From Actinospica sp035552695 (lineage in GTDB: Bacteria; Actinomycetota; Actinomycetes; Streptomycetales; Catenulisporaceae), in assembly GCF_035552695.1 (NCBI RefSeq), contig NZ_DASZKT010000043.1:29253-93252 (forward strand): 64,000 nt of DNA, written 5' to 3'. Under the pieces are notes generated by a model, which ran no database searches, was not told where the DNA came from, and was given only the letters and a program-made list of their open reading frames with translations. Every line of letters begins with the position of its first letter. Within the stretch, counting starts at the first letter, position 1. Made by a program: the position numbers and the translations under genes. This document shows, piece by piece, positions 8,970 through 21,500 of the stretch.

Positions 8970-9242
8970 CTATTTGCGCTTGGCCCGGCGCCGCCCGCCC
9001 AGGAAGCCGACGAGCGCCCCGGCCAGGAAGACGATCAGCAGCACGACCCACAGCCGCGCGCTGATCCACGTCACCCAGAGGTGGATCCGGACCTGGGAGT
9101 TGTTGGCGATGATGAACCACAGCGACGCCGCGCTGACGAGGCCGCCGATGAACACCTTCGGCGTGGCCAGCCGCTCGGCGAGCCGCGAGTCGCGCTTGCG
9201 CTCCGGCTCCGCCGAGCCGACCGGCGGGATGTTCGCACTCAT
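8970..9242 (-). CDS. LapA/DUF1049-like two-helix membrane protein
   Basis: A 90-residue protein with two hydrophobic helices, around VFIGGLVSAASLWFIIANN (30-48) and LWVVLLIVFLAGALVGFLGG (64-83). NSQVRIHLW connects them, and the basic tail is RRRAKRK. The N..V.. loop between the helices is typical of the LapA (DUF1049) family, whose E. coli members help in LPS assembly; the role in Gram-positive bacteria is unknown. ATG at 9242 has GGAGG 6 bases upstream. The 198 bases between this gene and the 8771 start hold no recognisable feature. Confidence 0.75.
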   Translation of the reverse strand: MSANIPPVGSAEPERKRDSRLAERLATPKVFIGGLVSAASLWFIIANNSQVRIHLWVTWISARLWVVLLIVFLAGALVGFLGGRRRAKRK

Positions 9243-9339
9243 GTGTGCCTCCTCGTATCACACAGCATAAGGGCACGATGAACCGCCCGCCTCTCGGGCG
9301 CGGTCCGCACGGGTGGCCGAAGCGTGGTTCCATGGAGCT

Positions 9340-9600
9340 ATGGACGTACGGCGTGAGTGGCCCTTCGCCACCGTATTCGCGGTGGCCCTCGCCGCCGTGG
9401 CGCTGATAGCGCTCGGCAACCTGCAGCACGGCGTGCTCATCCTGGGCTGCGCGCTGCTGCTCGGCTCAGGCCTGCGCTTCGCGCTGCCCACCCCGCGGGC
9501 CGGGCTGCTGGCCATCCGCGGCCGCGGGGTGGACGTGGTCACCATGGGCCTGCTCGGCCTGGTGATGCTGATCCTCTCGGTCGTCCACCTGACCAACTGA
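9340..9600 (+). CDS. DUF3017 family membrane protein
   Basis: An 86-residue protein with three predicted helices. The segment GVLILGCALLLGSGLRFALPTPRAGLLAIRGRGVDV matches the DUF3017 pattern (a hydrophobic pair around R.ALP...GLLAVR) when read in parts. In Streptomyces a DUF3017 gene sits between folD and mdh, which agrees with the position here. I start at ATG 9340 (MDVRREW); a GTG at 9313 would add nine residues and cannot be excluded, since neither start has a strong ribosome site. The promoter must lie in the short gap divergent from the LapA-like gene. Confidence 0.72.
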   Translation: MDVRREWPFATVFAVALAAVALIALGNLQHGVLILGCALLLGSGLRFALPTPRAGLLAIRGRGVDVVTMGLLGLVMLILSVVHLTN

Positions 9601-9616
9601 GACCTGAATCGAGAAC

Positions 9617-9660
9617 GAACGGCCTCGGCCCGGATCCGCACATCCGGGCCGAGGCCGTTC
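9617..9660. terminator. 19-bp perfect hairpin terminator between DUF3017 and icd genes
   Basis: A 19-bp perfect inverted repeat (9617-9635 with 9642-9660) encloses a 6-base loop, CCGCAC. It lies between convergent stop codons and should stop transcription in both directions. Confidence 0.85.
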
Positions 9661-9676
9661 TCGAAAGCGCCGGGGG

Positions 9677-11899
<2,223 letters not shown>

Positions 11900-12003
11900 C
11901 GGGTGCTCCGCTCGGCTGAGGACTTCGCTATTTTCTCGACATCAAGATACCTCAGTCCCCGGGGCTCGGCGTACCGGGCGCCGCACCGGCCCGCGGCCCG
12001 GGC

Positions 12004-15000
12004 TCAGCCGTCCGGCGCGGCCAGCCGGCGCTCCGCCTCGGCCAGCTCGAAGGCGCCGATCCGCCGGTACAGGTCCACGGCCGCGCGCAGGTTCTCGGCG
12101 GCCGCCGCCGGGTCTCCGAGCCGTTCCCGGCAGCGTGCCATCCCGTCCAGTGCGTGGGCCTGGTCGATCAGCATGCCCGCCTCCAGGGTGAGCTGCAGGG
12201 CCTCGCCGAAGCGGTCGAGCGCCGCCGCCGGTTCGTCCTGGTCGAGGGCGACCGTGCCCAGGCGGTTCAGCGTCGCGGCGAGCCCCTGGGGGTCGTCCAG
12301 CTGCCCGCGGTAGATCCCCAGCGCCCGCTCCATCAACGCGAGGCCCTCGTCGGCGGCGCCGGTCAGATAGCGCGCGAAACCGAGTTCGCGCATGAGCTCC
12401 ATCTGGGTGTACAGGTGCGCGCCTTCGGCCTCGACGTCCGCATAGCCGCGTTCGAGGTACTCGATCGCGCAGTCCAGGTCGCCGGCGTTGGTCCGGGCCG
12501 GACCGGCGAAGGCCATCACCATGGTCACCCCGGTCTCGTAACCGAGCTCCTCGTAGATCGCGAGGGCGCCGCGGTATCCCGCGTGGGCCTGTTCGTGCTC
12601 GCCCCGCATGCTGTCGATGTTGGCCAGGTTGAGGAGGGAACCCGCCTCGACCTGGGGATAGCCGTACTCGCGGCTGATGGCCAGGCAGCGCACTGCGTGC
12701 TCCGCCGCGCTCGCGATCTCGCCGTCGTTGATCTCCTCGCGGGCGAGGGAGTTGAGTACGAACGCCTCCAGATGCGGGAGGCCGAGTTCCCGGTAGAGCC
12801 GCGCCGCGATGTCGTGCTGCAGCCGGGATTCCTCCTTCTGGTACAGCAGGTCGTGGCACTGGCCGAGCGCGAGTCTGATCTCGGCCTCCGCGTAGCGGTC
12901 GCCCAGCTCCAGCGCGATCGGCAGGGCGAGTTCGTGCAGCGCCATCGTCTCCGCGGGCCTGCCCTGGTTGTAGGAGAGCTGTCCCAGCCGGTACAGGGCG
13001 TCGGCCTCGCCGGGTCGGTGCCCGAGCTCCCGGCAGATCCGCAGGGCCTGCTCGGCCGACTGCGCCGACCGGTCGAACTCGCTCCGCCCGATCTGCCTGA
13101 GCATCTGGCTCAGGTTGCACAGCGAGTTGGCCTGCGCGAGCCGCTCGCCCAGTTCTTCGGCGGTGCGCGCGGCGGTCTCGTGCAGCTGCACGGCCTGCGA
13201 CCAGGGGCCGTCCTGCAGCAGATAGCCCGCCAGCGCCGCCGTCAGGTCGATCCGGCGCTCCGGCGGGGTGCTGACGTCCGACACGGCGGCGAGCAGATTC
13301 GCCCGCTCCGCCCGGAACCAGGACAGCGAACCCGCCAGATCGAGTAGTTCGGGGGTCGGGCCGGACGGCTCCGGGAAGTGGTGGGCCCGCCAGCGGGTCC
13401 CGGCCGCCTGATGCAGGGCGGCGGTCCACCCGGTGTGCTGGTAGTAGCCGAGCAGCCGCTCCCGGGCGGCGCGGGCCTGATCGCCCGCGCGGTCCATCAG
13501 GGTCCGGACATAGGCTCGCACCAGGTCGTGCAGGCCGTAGCGGTCCGTGTGCTGGCGGTTCAGCAGATTGCGCTCGACCAGCGCGTCCAGCAGGCGCCGG
13601 GCCGTCGCCAGGTCCAGGTCCGCCAGGTTCGCGGCGCCGTAGGCGTCGATGTCGGGGCCCGCGGCCAGGCCGAGCAGGATCAGCAGGCCGCGCTCCGGCT
13701 CGGGCAGGGCCGCGAGCGAGGAGTCGAATACGGACCGCAGATCGCGCTCCCCGTCGGTCAGCCCGCCCAGCCGCCGGTCCTCGTCGCCGAGCTCGGCGAC
13801 CAGGTCCTCGACGGTCACAGCGTCCTGATGGCGCAGCCGCGCCGCGACGATGCGCAGGGCGAGCGGGAGGCGGCCGCACAGCTCGGCCAGCTCGCGCAGG
13901 GCGGGGGAGTCGGTCAGCCGGTGTCGCGGACCGGCGACCTTGCCGAGCAGGGCCAACGACGCCGCCTCGCCGAGGACGTCCATGGTCATCGTCCTGGCCT
14001 GCTCGAGTCCGGCCAGCCGGTTCCGGCTGGTGACCAGCACGAGGCAGCCCGGAGCGCCCGGCAGCAGCGGGCGGACCTGCTCGGGGTCCGCCGCGTTGTC
14101 CAGCACGATCAGCGTTCTGCTCTCGGCCAGCCGGCCGCGGTAGAGCGCCGAGCGTTCCGCCGGCTCGGCCGGGACCGCCCCCGGCGGCACGCCGAGCGCG
14201 CGCAGCAGGTAGGCGAGCGCGTCCGCGGCGGGGACGGGTTCGCTGCCCGGCGAATGGCCGCGCAGGTCGATGAACAGCTGGCCGTCCGGGAAGCGGTCGG
14301 CGAGGCGGTGCGCGGCGTGCACGGCCAGCGCGGTCTTGCCGATGCCGCCGAGCCCGTCGAGCGCCGAGATGACCAGCGTGCCCGAGGACTGCCGCGCCGA
14401 CCGGACCAGCTCGGACAGCTCCGCGTCCCGGCCGGTGAACGTGCGCGTGTCCGCCGGGAGCTGGCGAGGGGCGTCCGGGTTCGACGGGAGCGCGAGCGCG
14501 GGGTCGCCGCGCTCGATCGCATCGCGCAACTCGCGCAGTTCCTTGCCCGGCTCCAGGCCCAGTTCTTCGCGCAGGGACTCCTGGTACGCGTCGTACTCGG
14601 CAGCGGCGTCGTCCGGTTGCCCGGCGCGGTGGAGCGCGAGCATCAGCTGGCCGCGAAACGCCTCGTGCCGAGGATGCTCCGGGATCAGCGCGCGCAGCTC
14701 CTCGATCAGCTCGTGGTGACGGCCGAGATTGAGATCCGCCTCGTTCCGGCCCTGCAGCGCCTGGACGTGCGTCTCCTCGAGCTCGCGGACGCGCGGGTCG
14801 TCGGCGAGCGCCGGGATGTCCGCGAGCGGTCTGCCGCGCCACAGGCCGAGCGCCTCGCCGAACCGCCGGGACGCCTCGGCCCACGACCGCGCGGCCAGCG
14901 CCCGGCGGCCGGCCGTGTACTTCTCGGCGAAGACGTGCAGGTCGAGTTCGCCCGGCTCGACCCGGACCAGGTACCCGGGCGGCACGGCCCGGATGCGGTC

Positions 15001-15228
15001 CTCGTCACCGAGGGCTTTTCGCAGCCGCGTGATCTGGTTGTACAGCGGCATCGCGGCCTCCTGCCGGGAGGACTCGCGCCACAGCAGCTCGGTCAGCGCC
15101 TCCGCCGAGACGGGCTCGCCGGCGTGCAGCAGCAGCATGGCCAGCAGCGTCCGCCGCCGCGCACCACGCAGGGTGATCGAGTCGGAGTCGTCGAGCACTG
15201 ACAATGACCCGAGCAGATTGAAGCGCAT
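12004..15228 (-). CDS. AfsR-type SARP regulator (wHTH-BTAD-NB-ARC-TPR), copy 1
   Basis: A 1,074-residue STAND-class transcription factor. Residues 1-95 are an OmpR-like winged helix, and 97-240 a bacterial transcriptional activation domain (YTAGRRALAARSWAEASRRF, ALGLWRGRPLADI). Residues 265-520 are an NB-ARC ATPase with Walker A GLGGIGKT at 292-299, Walker B TLIVLDNAAD and the GLPLA-like GRLPLALRIVAARL. About 15 TPR-like helices fill residues 590-1060. SARPs activate antibiotic and other secondary pathways by binding direct heptamer repeats; the ATPase and TPR parts sense signals. No biosynthetic cluster is in view. It is the third gene, in transcription order, of a tandem triplet, and is most similar to the other two up to the end of the ATPase. 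Confidence 0.92.
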   Translation of the reverse strand: MRFNLLGSLSVLDDSDSITLRGARRRTLLAMLLLHAGEPVSAEALTELLWRESSRQEAAMPLYNQITRLRKALGDEDRIRAVPPGYLVRVEPGELDLHVFAEKYTAGRRALAARSWAEASRRFGEALGLWRGRPLADIPALADDPRVRELEETHVQALQGRNEADLNLGRHHELIEELRALIPEHPRHEAFRGQLMLALHRAGQPDDAAAEYDAYQESLREELGLEPGKELRELRDAIERGDPALALPSNPDAPRQLPADTRTFTGRDAELSELVRSARQSSGTLVISALDGLGGIGKTALAVHAAHRLADRFPDGQLFIDLRGHSPGSEPVPAADALAYLLRALGVPPGAVPAEPAERSALYRGRLAESRTLIVLDNAADPEQVRPLLPGAPGCLVLVTSRNRLAGLEQARTMTMDVLGEAASLALLGKVAGPRHRLTDSPALRELAELCGRLPLALRIVAARLRHQDAVTVEDLVAELGDEDRRLGGLTDGERDLRSVFDSSLAALPEPERGLLILLGLAAGPDIDAYGAANLADLDLATARRLLDALVERNLLNRQHTDRYGLHDLVRAYVRTLMDRAGDQARAARERLLGYYQHTGWTAALHQAAGTRWRAHHFPEPSGPTPELLDLAGSLSWFRAERANLLAAVSDVSTPPERRIDLTAALAGYLLQDGPWSQAVQLHETAARTAEELGERLAQANSLCNLSQMLRQIGRSEFDRSAQSAEQALRICRELGHRPGEADALYRLGQLSYNQGRPAETMALHELALPIALELGDRYAEAEIRLALGQCHDLLYQKEESRLQHDIAARLYRELGLPHLEAFVLNSLAREEINDGEIASAAEHAVRCLAISREYGYPQVEAGSLLNLANIDSMRGEHEQAHAGYRGALAIYEELGYETGVTMVMAFAGPARTNAGDLDCAIEYLERGYADVEAEGAHLYTQMELMRELGFARYLTGAADEGLALMERALGIYRGQLDDPQGLAATLNRLGTVALDQDEPAAALDRFGEALQLTLEAGMLIDQAHALDGMARCRERLGDPAAAAENLRAAVDLYRRIGAFELAEAERRLAAPDG

Positions 15229-15295
15229 GAGCGGGATCTAAGCACCTATCCCCGCTGGCCGTCGTGCCGGGCCTCAGCCGGAGCTCGGCCGCCGC

Positions 15296-18200
15296 TCAGC
15301 CGCCGAGTGCGGCGAGCCGCTGCTCGGCCTCGCCGAGCTCCGCGAGCCGCATCGAGCGGTAGAGCCGGACCGCCTCGCGCAGCGGCTCCAGCGCGGCCGT
15401 AGGGTCGCCGAGCAGCACCCGGCAGCGCGCGACGCCGTCCAGGCTCCGGGCCTCGGCGACGGTACGGCGGATTCGGCGTGCGAGCGGCAGCGCCTGATCG
15501 AAGCGGGCGAGTGCGGCCTGCGCGTCGCCCGCTTCGAGGGCGGCAAGACCCAGGTAGACCAGCGCGTCCACCTCGCCCGGCGGGTCGTCCAGCGTTCCCC
15601 GGTGCGCGTCGAGCGCCCGCAGGATCAGCTCGCTGCCTCCGGGGTCGCCGGCCCGGATGCGCGCCCAGCCGAGCTCGCGGTCGACCTCGACGTCGCCGTA
15701 CCTGCTCTCCACGGACGCGTAGTGCTGCCGCGACTCCTCGAGCAGCTTGATCCCCGCGAGCGGGTCGCCCGCCGCGACGCGGAGCCGGCCAAGATGCTCG
15801 GTGATGACGGCCCGACCGAGCGGATAGTCGAGCTGGTCGAACAGCCGGTATGCGCGGTTCAGCGCCTCTCCCGCCTGTTCGTACTCGCCGCACACCGTGT
15901 GGATCATGCCGAGACCGTCCAGCGAGGCGCCCTCGCCCACCCGCTGGTCGAATTCGCGGTTGATCTCGACCGCGCGCACGAGCGCTTCGTGCGCCTCGTC
16001 GTGCTCGCCGAGATCGAGCAGGACGTAGCCGAGCTTCTGCAGCGCGGTCGCCTCGGCCTGGCGGTTGCCGAGCTCACGGTGGATCGCCAGCGTCGCCCGG
16101 CACGCCTCCACCGCCTCCGCGTTGCGCCCGAGCATCCGTACGGTGTCGGCGATCGACTGCAGCGCCAGGGCCTCGCCGTGCCGGTCGCCGATCTCCCGGA
16201 ACACGTCGAGGGCCTCCCGCTCGGGGACCAGCGCCGCGTCCAACTCGTGCATGTGGGTCAGCACCCGGCCGGTGCGGAACAGCGCGTCGGCCTCGCCGGG
16301 CCGGTTGCCGACCTCGCGGTAGAGCCCAAGCGCCCGGCCGAGCAGTATCTTGGACCGCTCGTACGCCCCCGGCTGTGCGAGGAGCGTGATGATCTGGGCC
16401 AGGTTGCGCAGCGCGTCGGCTCGGCTCTGCGTGTCGCCCAGCGCCGCCGCCTCGCGTTCCGCCTGCTCCTGCAGCGCCACCGCTTCCGCCCAGGGGCCGT
16501 CGAGCTGGAGCAGCGAGGCGAGTCCGAGGGCCAGATCGATGCGGCGCTCCGGCGGCACGGCGGCATCGGCGACCGCGGCGAGCAGGTCGGCCCGCTCCGT
16601 GCGCAGCCAGGCCATCGCCCGGGCCATGGAGTCGAGTTCGGGGCTCGGGCCGAAGCTCGTGACCGCTTCCCGCCAGCGGATCGCGGTCGCGTGGTGGCGC
16701 GACGCGGTCCACGTCGCGTACCGGTAGTAGTCCGCCAGCCGGTTCCGCGCCGCGCCCGCCTCGTCGCTCGCGGCGTCCATCAGTGTCCTGGCATATGCGC
16801 GTACGAGGTCGTGCATGCCGTACCGGCCCTCGGCCTGCTGGATCAGCAGGCTGCGATTCAGCAGCGAGTCCAGCAGGCGTGCGGCCGTCTCGGTGTCCGT
16901 GTCGAGCAGGTTCGCCGCCGCGTACGCGTCGATCTCCGGGCCGGGCAGCACACCGAGCAGCCGCAGCGTCCGCTGCTCCGGCTTCGGCAGGTGCGCGTAG
17001 GAGGACTCGAAGACCGAGGTCAGGTCGCGCTCGCCGTCGGTCAGGTGGCCCAGGCGCACGTCCTCGTCGCGCAGCTCGGCGAGCAGGTCCTCGACGCGCA
17101 GAGCACTGCTGTGCCGCAGCCGGGCCGCGACGATCCGCAAGGCCAGCGGCACGAACCCGCAGAGCGCGGCCAGCTCGCGGACCTCCGGCGAGGCGTCGAG
17201 CGTGCGCTCGCGTCCGGCGGCCCTGACGAGCAGGGCGACGGCCTCGTCGGCGCCGAGGATGTCGAGGGTGAGCGAGTGTGCGTCGGTCAGCCCGGCCAGC
17301 CGGCCGCGGCTGGTGATCAGCACGAGGCAGCCGCGGGTTCCGGGAAGCAGCGGACGCACCTGCTCGCCGTCCGCCGCGTTGTCCAGCACGATCAGGGTTC
17401 TGCTGTCGGCGAGCGTCGTCCGGTACAGCTCGGCGCGCTCGGCCACGCCGTCCGGAATCCGCTGCGCCGGCGTGCCGAGCGCGCGCAGCAGATAGGCGAG
17501 CGCCTGCCCGGGGTCCACCGGGTCGGCTTCGTGCGCTGCGTGCCCGCGCAGGTCGATGAACAGCTGCCCGTCCGGAAAGCGGTCGGCCACGTGGTGCGCG
17601 GCGTGCACGGCCAGCGCGGTCTTGCCGATCCCGCCCATGCCGTCCAGCGCCGAGATGACGACGGCACCCGAGGCGCGCCCCGCAGCGGCGATCAGTTCGG
17701 CCAGCTCCGCCTCCCGACCGGTGAACGCGCGCGTGCTGGTCGGCAGTTGGCGCGGGGCGTTCGGATTCGGCGGCAACGAGAGCGCGGGGTCTCGGCGGAC
17801 GATCGCGACACGCAGCTCACGCAGGGCCGCACTCGGCTCGAGGCCGAGGTCGTCGAGCAGTGACTCCTGATACGCGTCGTACTCGGCCGCGGCATCCTCC
17901 GCCTGCCCGGAACGGTAGAGCGCGAGCATCAGCTGGCTGCGAAACGCCTCATGCCGCGGATGCTCCACGATGAGCTCACGCAACTCGCCGATCAGCTCGT
18001 GGTGACGGCCGAGTTGGAGCTCCGCCTCGATCCGCCCCTGCAGCGCCTGGACTCGAGCCTCCTCCAATTCGCGGACCCGCGGGATTCCGGTGAGCGCCGG
18101 GATGTCGGCCAGCGGCCGGCCGCGCCAGAGCCCGAGCGCAGTGCCGTAGTGCCGGGCCGCGTCGGACCACTTCCGGTCCGCGAGCTTCCGGCGGCCGGCC

Positions 18201-18514
18201 GCGCACTCCTCGGCGAACACGTGCAGGTCGAGCTCGCCGGGCTCGACCCGGATCGAGTACCCGGGCGGCACCGCGCGGATCAGGTTCTCGTCGCCGAAGA
18301 CCTGCCGGAGCCGCTTGATCTGGTTGTACAGCGCCATCACGGCGCCCTGTCCGGAGCCCTCGCCCCAGAGCAGGTCGATGAGCGCCTCCGCCGAGACGGG
18401 TTCGCCGGCGTGCAGCAGCAGCACGGCGAGCAGCGTCCGCCGCTGCGCGCCGCGGAGCACGACCGGGCCCGCGGCATCGGCCACCGACAGCGATCCGAGC
18501 AGGGTGTATCGCAT
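15296..18514 (-). CDS. AfsR-type SARP regulator (wHTH-BTAD-NB-ARC-TPR), copy 2
   Basis: A 1,072-residue paralogue of the flanking genes with the same domain order. It has a winged helix (MRYTLLGSLSV, FGDENLIRAVPPGYSIRVEP), then BTAD, then NB-ARC with Walker A GMGGIGKT at about 292-299 and Walker B TLIVLDNAAD. The tail is a long TPR region with repeated GEADAL/GEALAL-type helical units. The N-terminal 550 residues align almost without gaps to copies 1 and 3, while the TPR sensor half is much more diverged. ATG at 18514 has a GGAGG-like site, and the gene starts only 14 bases after the stop of copy 3, so the two are likely co-transcribed. Copy 1 starts 67 bases beyond its stop. Confidence 0.92.
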   Translation of the reverse strand: MRYTLLGSLSVADAAGPVVLRGAQRRTLLAVLLLHAGEPVSAEALIDLLWGEGSGQGAVMALYNQIKRLRQVFGDENLIRAVPPGYSIRVEPGELDLHVFAEECAAGRRKLADRKWSDAARHYGTALGLWRGRPLADIPALTGIPRVRELEEARVQALQGRIEAELQLGRHHELIGELRELIVEHPRHEAFRSQLMLALYRSGQAEDAAAEYDAYQESLLDDLGLEPSAALRELRVAIVRRDPALSLPPNPNAPRQLPTSTRAFTGREAELAELIAAAGRASGAVVISALDGMGGIGKTALAVHAAHHVADRFPDGQLFIDLRGHAAHEADPVDPGQALAYLLRALGTPAQRIPDGVAERAELYRTTLADSRTLIVLDNAADGEQVRPLLPGTRGCLVLITSRGRLAGLTDAHSLTLDILGADEAVALLVRAAGRERTLDASPEVRELAALCGFVPLALRIVAARLRHSSALRVEDLLAELRDEDVRLGHLTDGERDLTSVFESSYAHLPKPEQRTLRLLGVLPGPEIDAYAAANLLDTDTETAARLLDSLLNRSLLIQQAEGRYGMHDLVRAYARTLMDAASDEAGAARNRLADYYRYATWTASRHHATAIRWREAVTSFGPSPELDSMARAMAWLRTERADLLAAVADAAVPPERRIDLALGLASLLQLDGPWAEAVALQEQAEREAAALGDTQSRADALRNLAQIITLLAQPGAYERSKILLGRALGLYREVGNRPGEADALFRTGRVLTHMHELDAALVPEREALDVFREIGDRHGEALALQSIADTVRMLGRNAEAVEACRATLAIHRELGNRQAEATALQKLGYVLLDLGEHDEAHEALVRAVEINREFDQRVGEGASLDGLGMIHTVCGEYEQAGEALNRAYRLFDQLDYPLGRAVITEHLGRLRVAAGDPLAGIKLLEESRQHYASVESRYGDVEVDRELGWARIRAGDPGGSELILRALDAHRGTLDDPPGEVDALVYLGLAALEAGDAQAALARFDQALPLARRIRRTVAEARSLDGVARCRVLLGDPTAALEPLREAVRLYRSMRLAELGEAEQRLAALGG

Positions 18515-18528
18515 GGGGCTCGCCTCCT

Positions 18529-21500
18529 TCAGTTCTCCAGCGCGGCGAGCCGCTCCTCCGCCTCGGCCAGCTCCGCGAGCCGCATCCGCCGGTACAGCCG
18601 CACCGCCTCGTCCAGCGGCTCACGCGCCGCCGCGGGCTCGCCGAGCATTTCGTGGCAGCGCGCCACGCCGTCCAGCGCGTAGGCCAGCGAGAAGCCGCGC
18701 CGCCAGTTGCGCGCCCGCGACACCACCTCGTCGAAAATCTTGAGCGCGGCCGCCGGATCGCCCTCGTCCTCGGCGATCCGGGCCAGGTAGACCAGGCAGT
18801 CGGTCTCGGCGGAGACGTCCGGCTGCACGTCCCGGCAGTGCTCCAGCGCCTGCTCGACCAGCCGCCGGCCCTCGGGATCGCCGGACAGGTGCAGCGCCCA
18901 ACCGAGTTCGCGCACCGCGTGGTAGGTGTTGGCCGCCTCGGAGCCGGTCAGCTCGATGCTCCTGGAGCGCTCCAGGATGCGGATTCCCTCGGCCGGCTCG
19001 CCGGCGCGCACGCGGTCCTGGCCGAGCCAGGTGAGCGAGAAGGCCGTTCCGAAGCCGTAACCGAGGCTGTCGTAGACGGCGATCGACTCCGTCAGCTCGG
19101 CGTACGCCTGCTCGTGTTCGCCCCGCAGGGAGTGCAGGTGGCCGAGCGCGCCGAGCGCCGCCGCCGCCAGCTGGGCCTGGCCGTGCTCACGCGACGCGGC
19201 GAGCAGCCGGGTGAAGGTCTCCAAGGCCTCGGTCAGTTCGCCGAGTTCGTACTCGAGGTAGCCGAGGATGGTCCAGGTGGAGGCCTCCGCCTGGTCGTGG
19301 CCGAGCTCCCGGTAGATCGCTCCGGCCGCACGCGCGTAGCCCCGCGCCTCGTCGAAGTGGAACAGCGAATGCTCGAGCTGGGCCAGCGACTGCATGGTCA
19401 GCGCCTCTCCGTGCCGGTCGCCGAGCTCGCGGAACAGCTCCAGCGCCTGGGTCTGGATCGGCCGGGCCACCGCGTACTCGTCGCGCTGCCGCAGCACCTG
19501 CCCGAGCCGGCGCAGCGTGTCGGCCTCGCCCATCCGGTTTCCCGCGGCCCGGTACAGCTCGGTGGCCTGTTCGAGCACGAGCTTCGGCCGATCGCTTCCG
19601 GCCGGCTCCGACCACACGATGATCTGCGCTAGGTTGCGCAGCGCATCGGCCTGCGCGAGCCGGTCGCCGAGCTCCCGGGCGGTCTCGGCGGCCGCTTCGT
19701 GCAGCCGCGCGGCCTGCGGCCACGGGCCGTCGTGATGCAGCAGCACGCCGAGGGCGGAGGTGAGATCGACCCGACGGGCCGGCGAGGCGGCCGGGTGTTC
19801 GAGGGCGGCGAACAGGCACTCCCGCTCGCGGCGCAGCCAGACCTTGGCGGCGGGCAGGTCGACCAGGCCGGGTACCGGGCCGGGCTGCTCGGTCCGCGGA
19901 TGCCAGCGGATCGCGCTGGGGAACAGCACCGACGCGGCCCACGCCGTGTGCTCGTAGTACGCGTACAGCCGGTCCCGCGCCCCGTTCGCCTCCGCGCCCT
20001 CGGCGTCGATCAGCGTCCTGGCATACGCGCGGACCAGGTCGTGCAGGCCGTACCGGCCCTCGGCGTGCTGGATCAGCAGGCTGCGATCGAGCAGCGAGTC
20101 CAGCAGCCGGACGGCCGTCTCGGGGTCCGTGCCGAGCAGGTTCGCCGCCGCGTACCCGTCGATGTCCGGTCCAGGCAGCACGCCAAGCAGCCGCATCGCC
20201 CGCTGCTCAGGCTCCGGCAGGTGCACGAAGGAGGACTCGAAGACCGAGGTCAGGTCGCGCTCGCCGTCGGTCAGCCGGTCCAGCCGCACGTTCTCGTCGC
20301 GCAGTTCGGCGAGCAGGTCCCCGACCGTCAGCACGCCGCCGTGCCGCAGCCGCGCGCCGACGATCCGCAGCGCCAGCGGAACGTATCCGCACAGCTCGGC
20401 CAGCTCGCGCAGCGCCGGGGAGTCGGCCAGCTCACGTTCCGGGGCGGCGACCCGGATGAGCAGCGCCACGGCCTCCGCCTCGCCGAGGATGTCCACGGTC
20501 AGCGCCCGCGCGCCCGCGAGATCGGCCAGCCGGCCGCGGCTGGTGATCAGCACCAGGCAGCCGGGCGCGCCCGGCAGCAGCGGCTCGACCTGCGCGCCGT
20601 CGGCGGCGTTGTCCAGCACGATCAGTGTTCTGCTGTCGGCCAGCCGGGACCGGTAGAGCTCGGCGCGCTCCGGCACCCCGGGCGGGATCGCCTGCGCGGG
20701 AACGCCGAGCGAGCGCAGCAGGTAGGCCAGCGCCTCCGCGCTGGACATCGGATCGACGTCCGGCGCGTGCCCGCGCAGGTCGATGAACAGCGCTCCGTCC
20801 GGGAAGCGGTCGGCCACCCGATGCGCCGCGTGCACGGCCAGCGCCGTCTTGCCGATCCCGCCCAATCCGTCCAGCGCCGTGATCACCAGCGCCCGCGCGG
20901 CGCCGCCCGCGGCCTGCGCCAGTTCGGCCAGCTCCGCGACCCGGCCGGTGAACGTGCGAGTGTCCGCGGGCAGCTGATGCGGCGCGTTCGGGTTCTGCGG
21001 CAGCACGAGAGCGGGGTCCCGGCGCACGATCGCGTCACGCAGCTCGCGCAGCTCCGCGCTCGGTTCGAGGCCCAGCTCGTCGAGCAGTGCCGCCCGGTAC
21101 GCGTCGTACCCGGCGGTCGCGTCGTCGGGGCGTCCCGCGCGGTGCAGCGCGAGCATCAGCTGGCTGCGAAACGCCTCGCGCCTGGGGTGCTCCGCGGCCA
21201 GCGCACCGAGCTCGTCGAGCAGCTCGTGGTGACGGCCGAGGTTCAGGTCCGCCTCGATCCGCCCCTGCAGCGCCTGGGCGTACGTCTCCTCCAGCTCGCG
21301 CACCCGCGCGTCGTCGGCGAGCGCGGGGATGTCCGCCAGCGGCCGGCCCTGCCAGAGCTCGAGCGCCGCGCGGAATCGCCGGGCAGCCTCCGCCCACGCC
21401 TGCTCGCCCAGCTTCTGGCGGCCGGCCGCGTACTCCGCGGCGAAGACGTGCAGGTCCAGTTCCCCCGGCCGCACGTGGATCAGGTAGCCGGGCGGCACCG

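Noticed and set aside
11942..14884. 980-codon minus-strand frame over SARP copy 1
   Set aside because: Its Arg/Ala/Pro/Gly-rich product has no domain; the SARP lies in the adjacent frame with full-length motifs.
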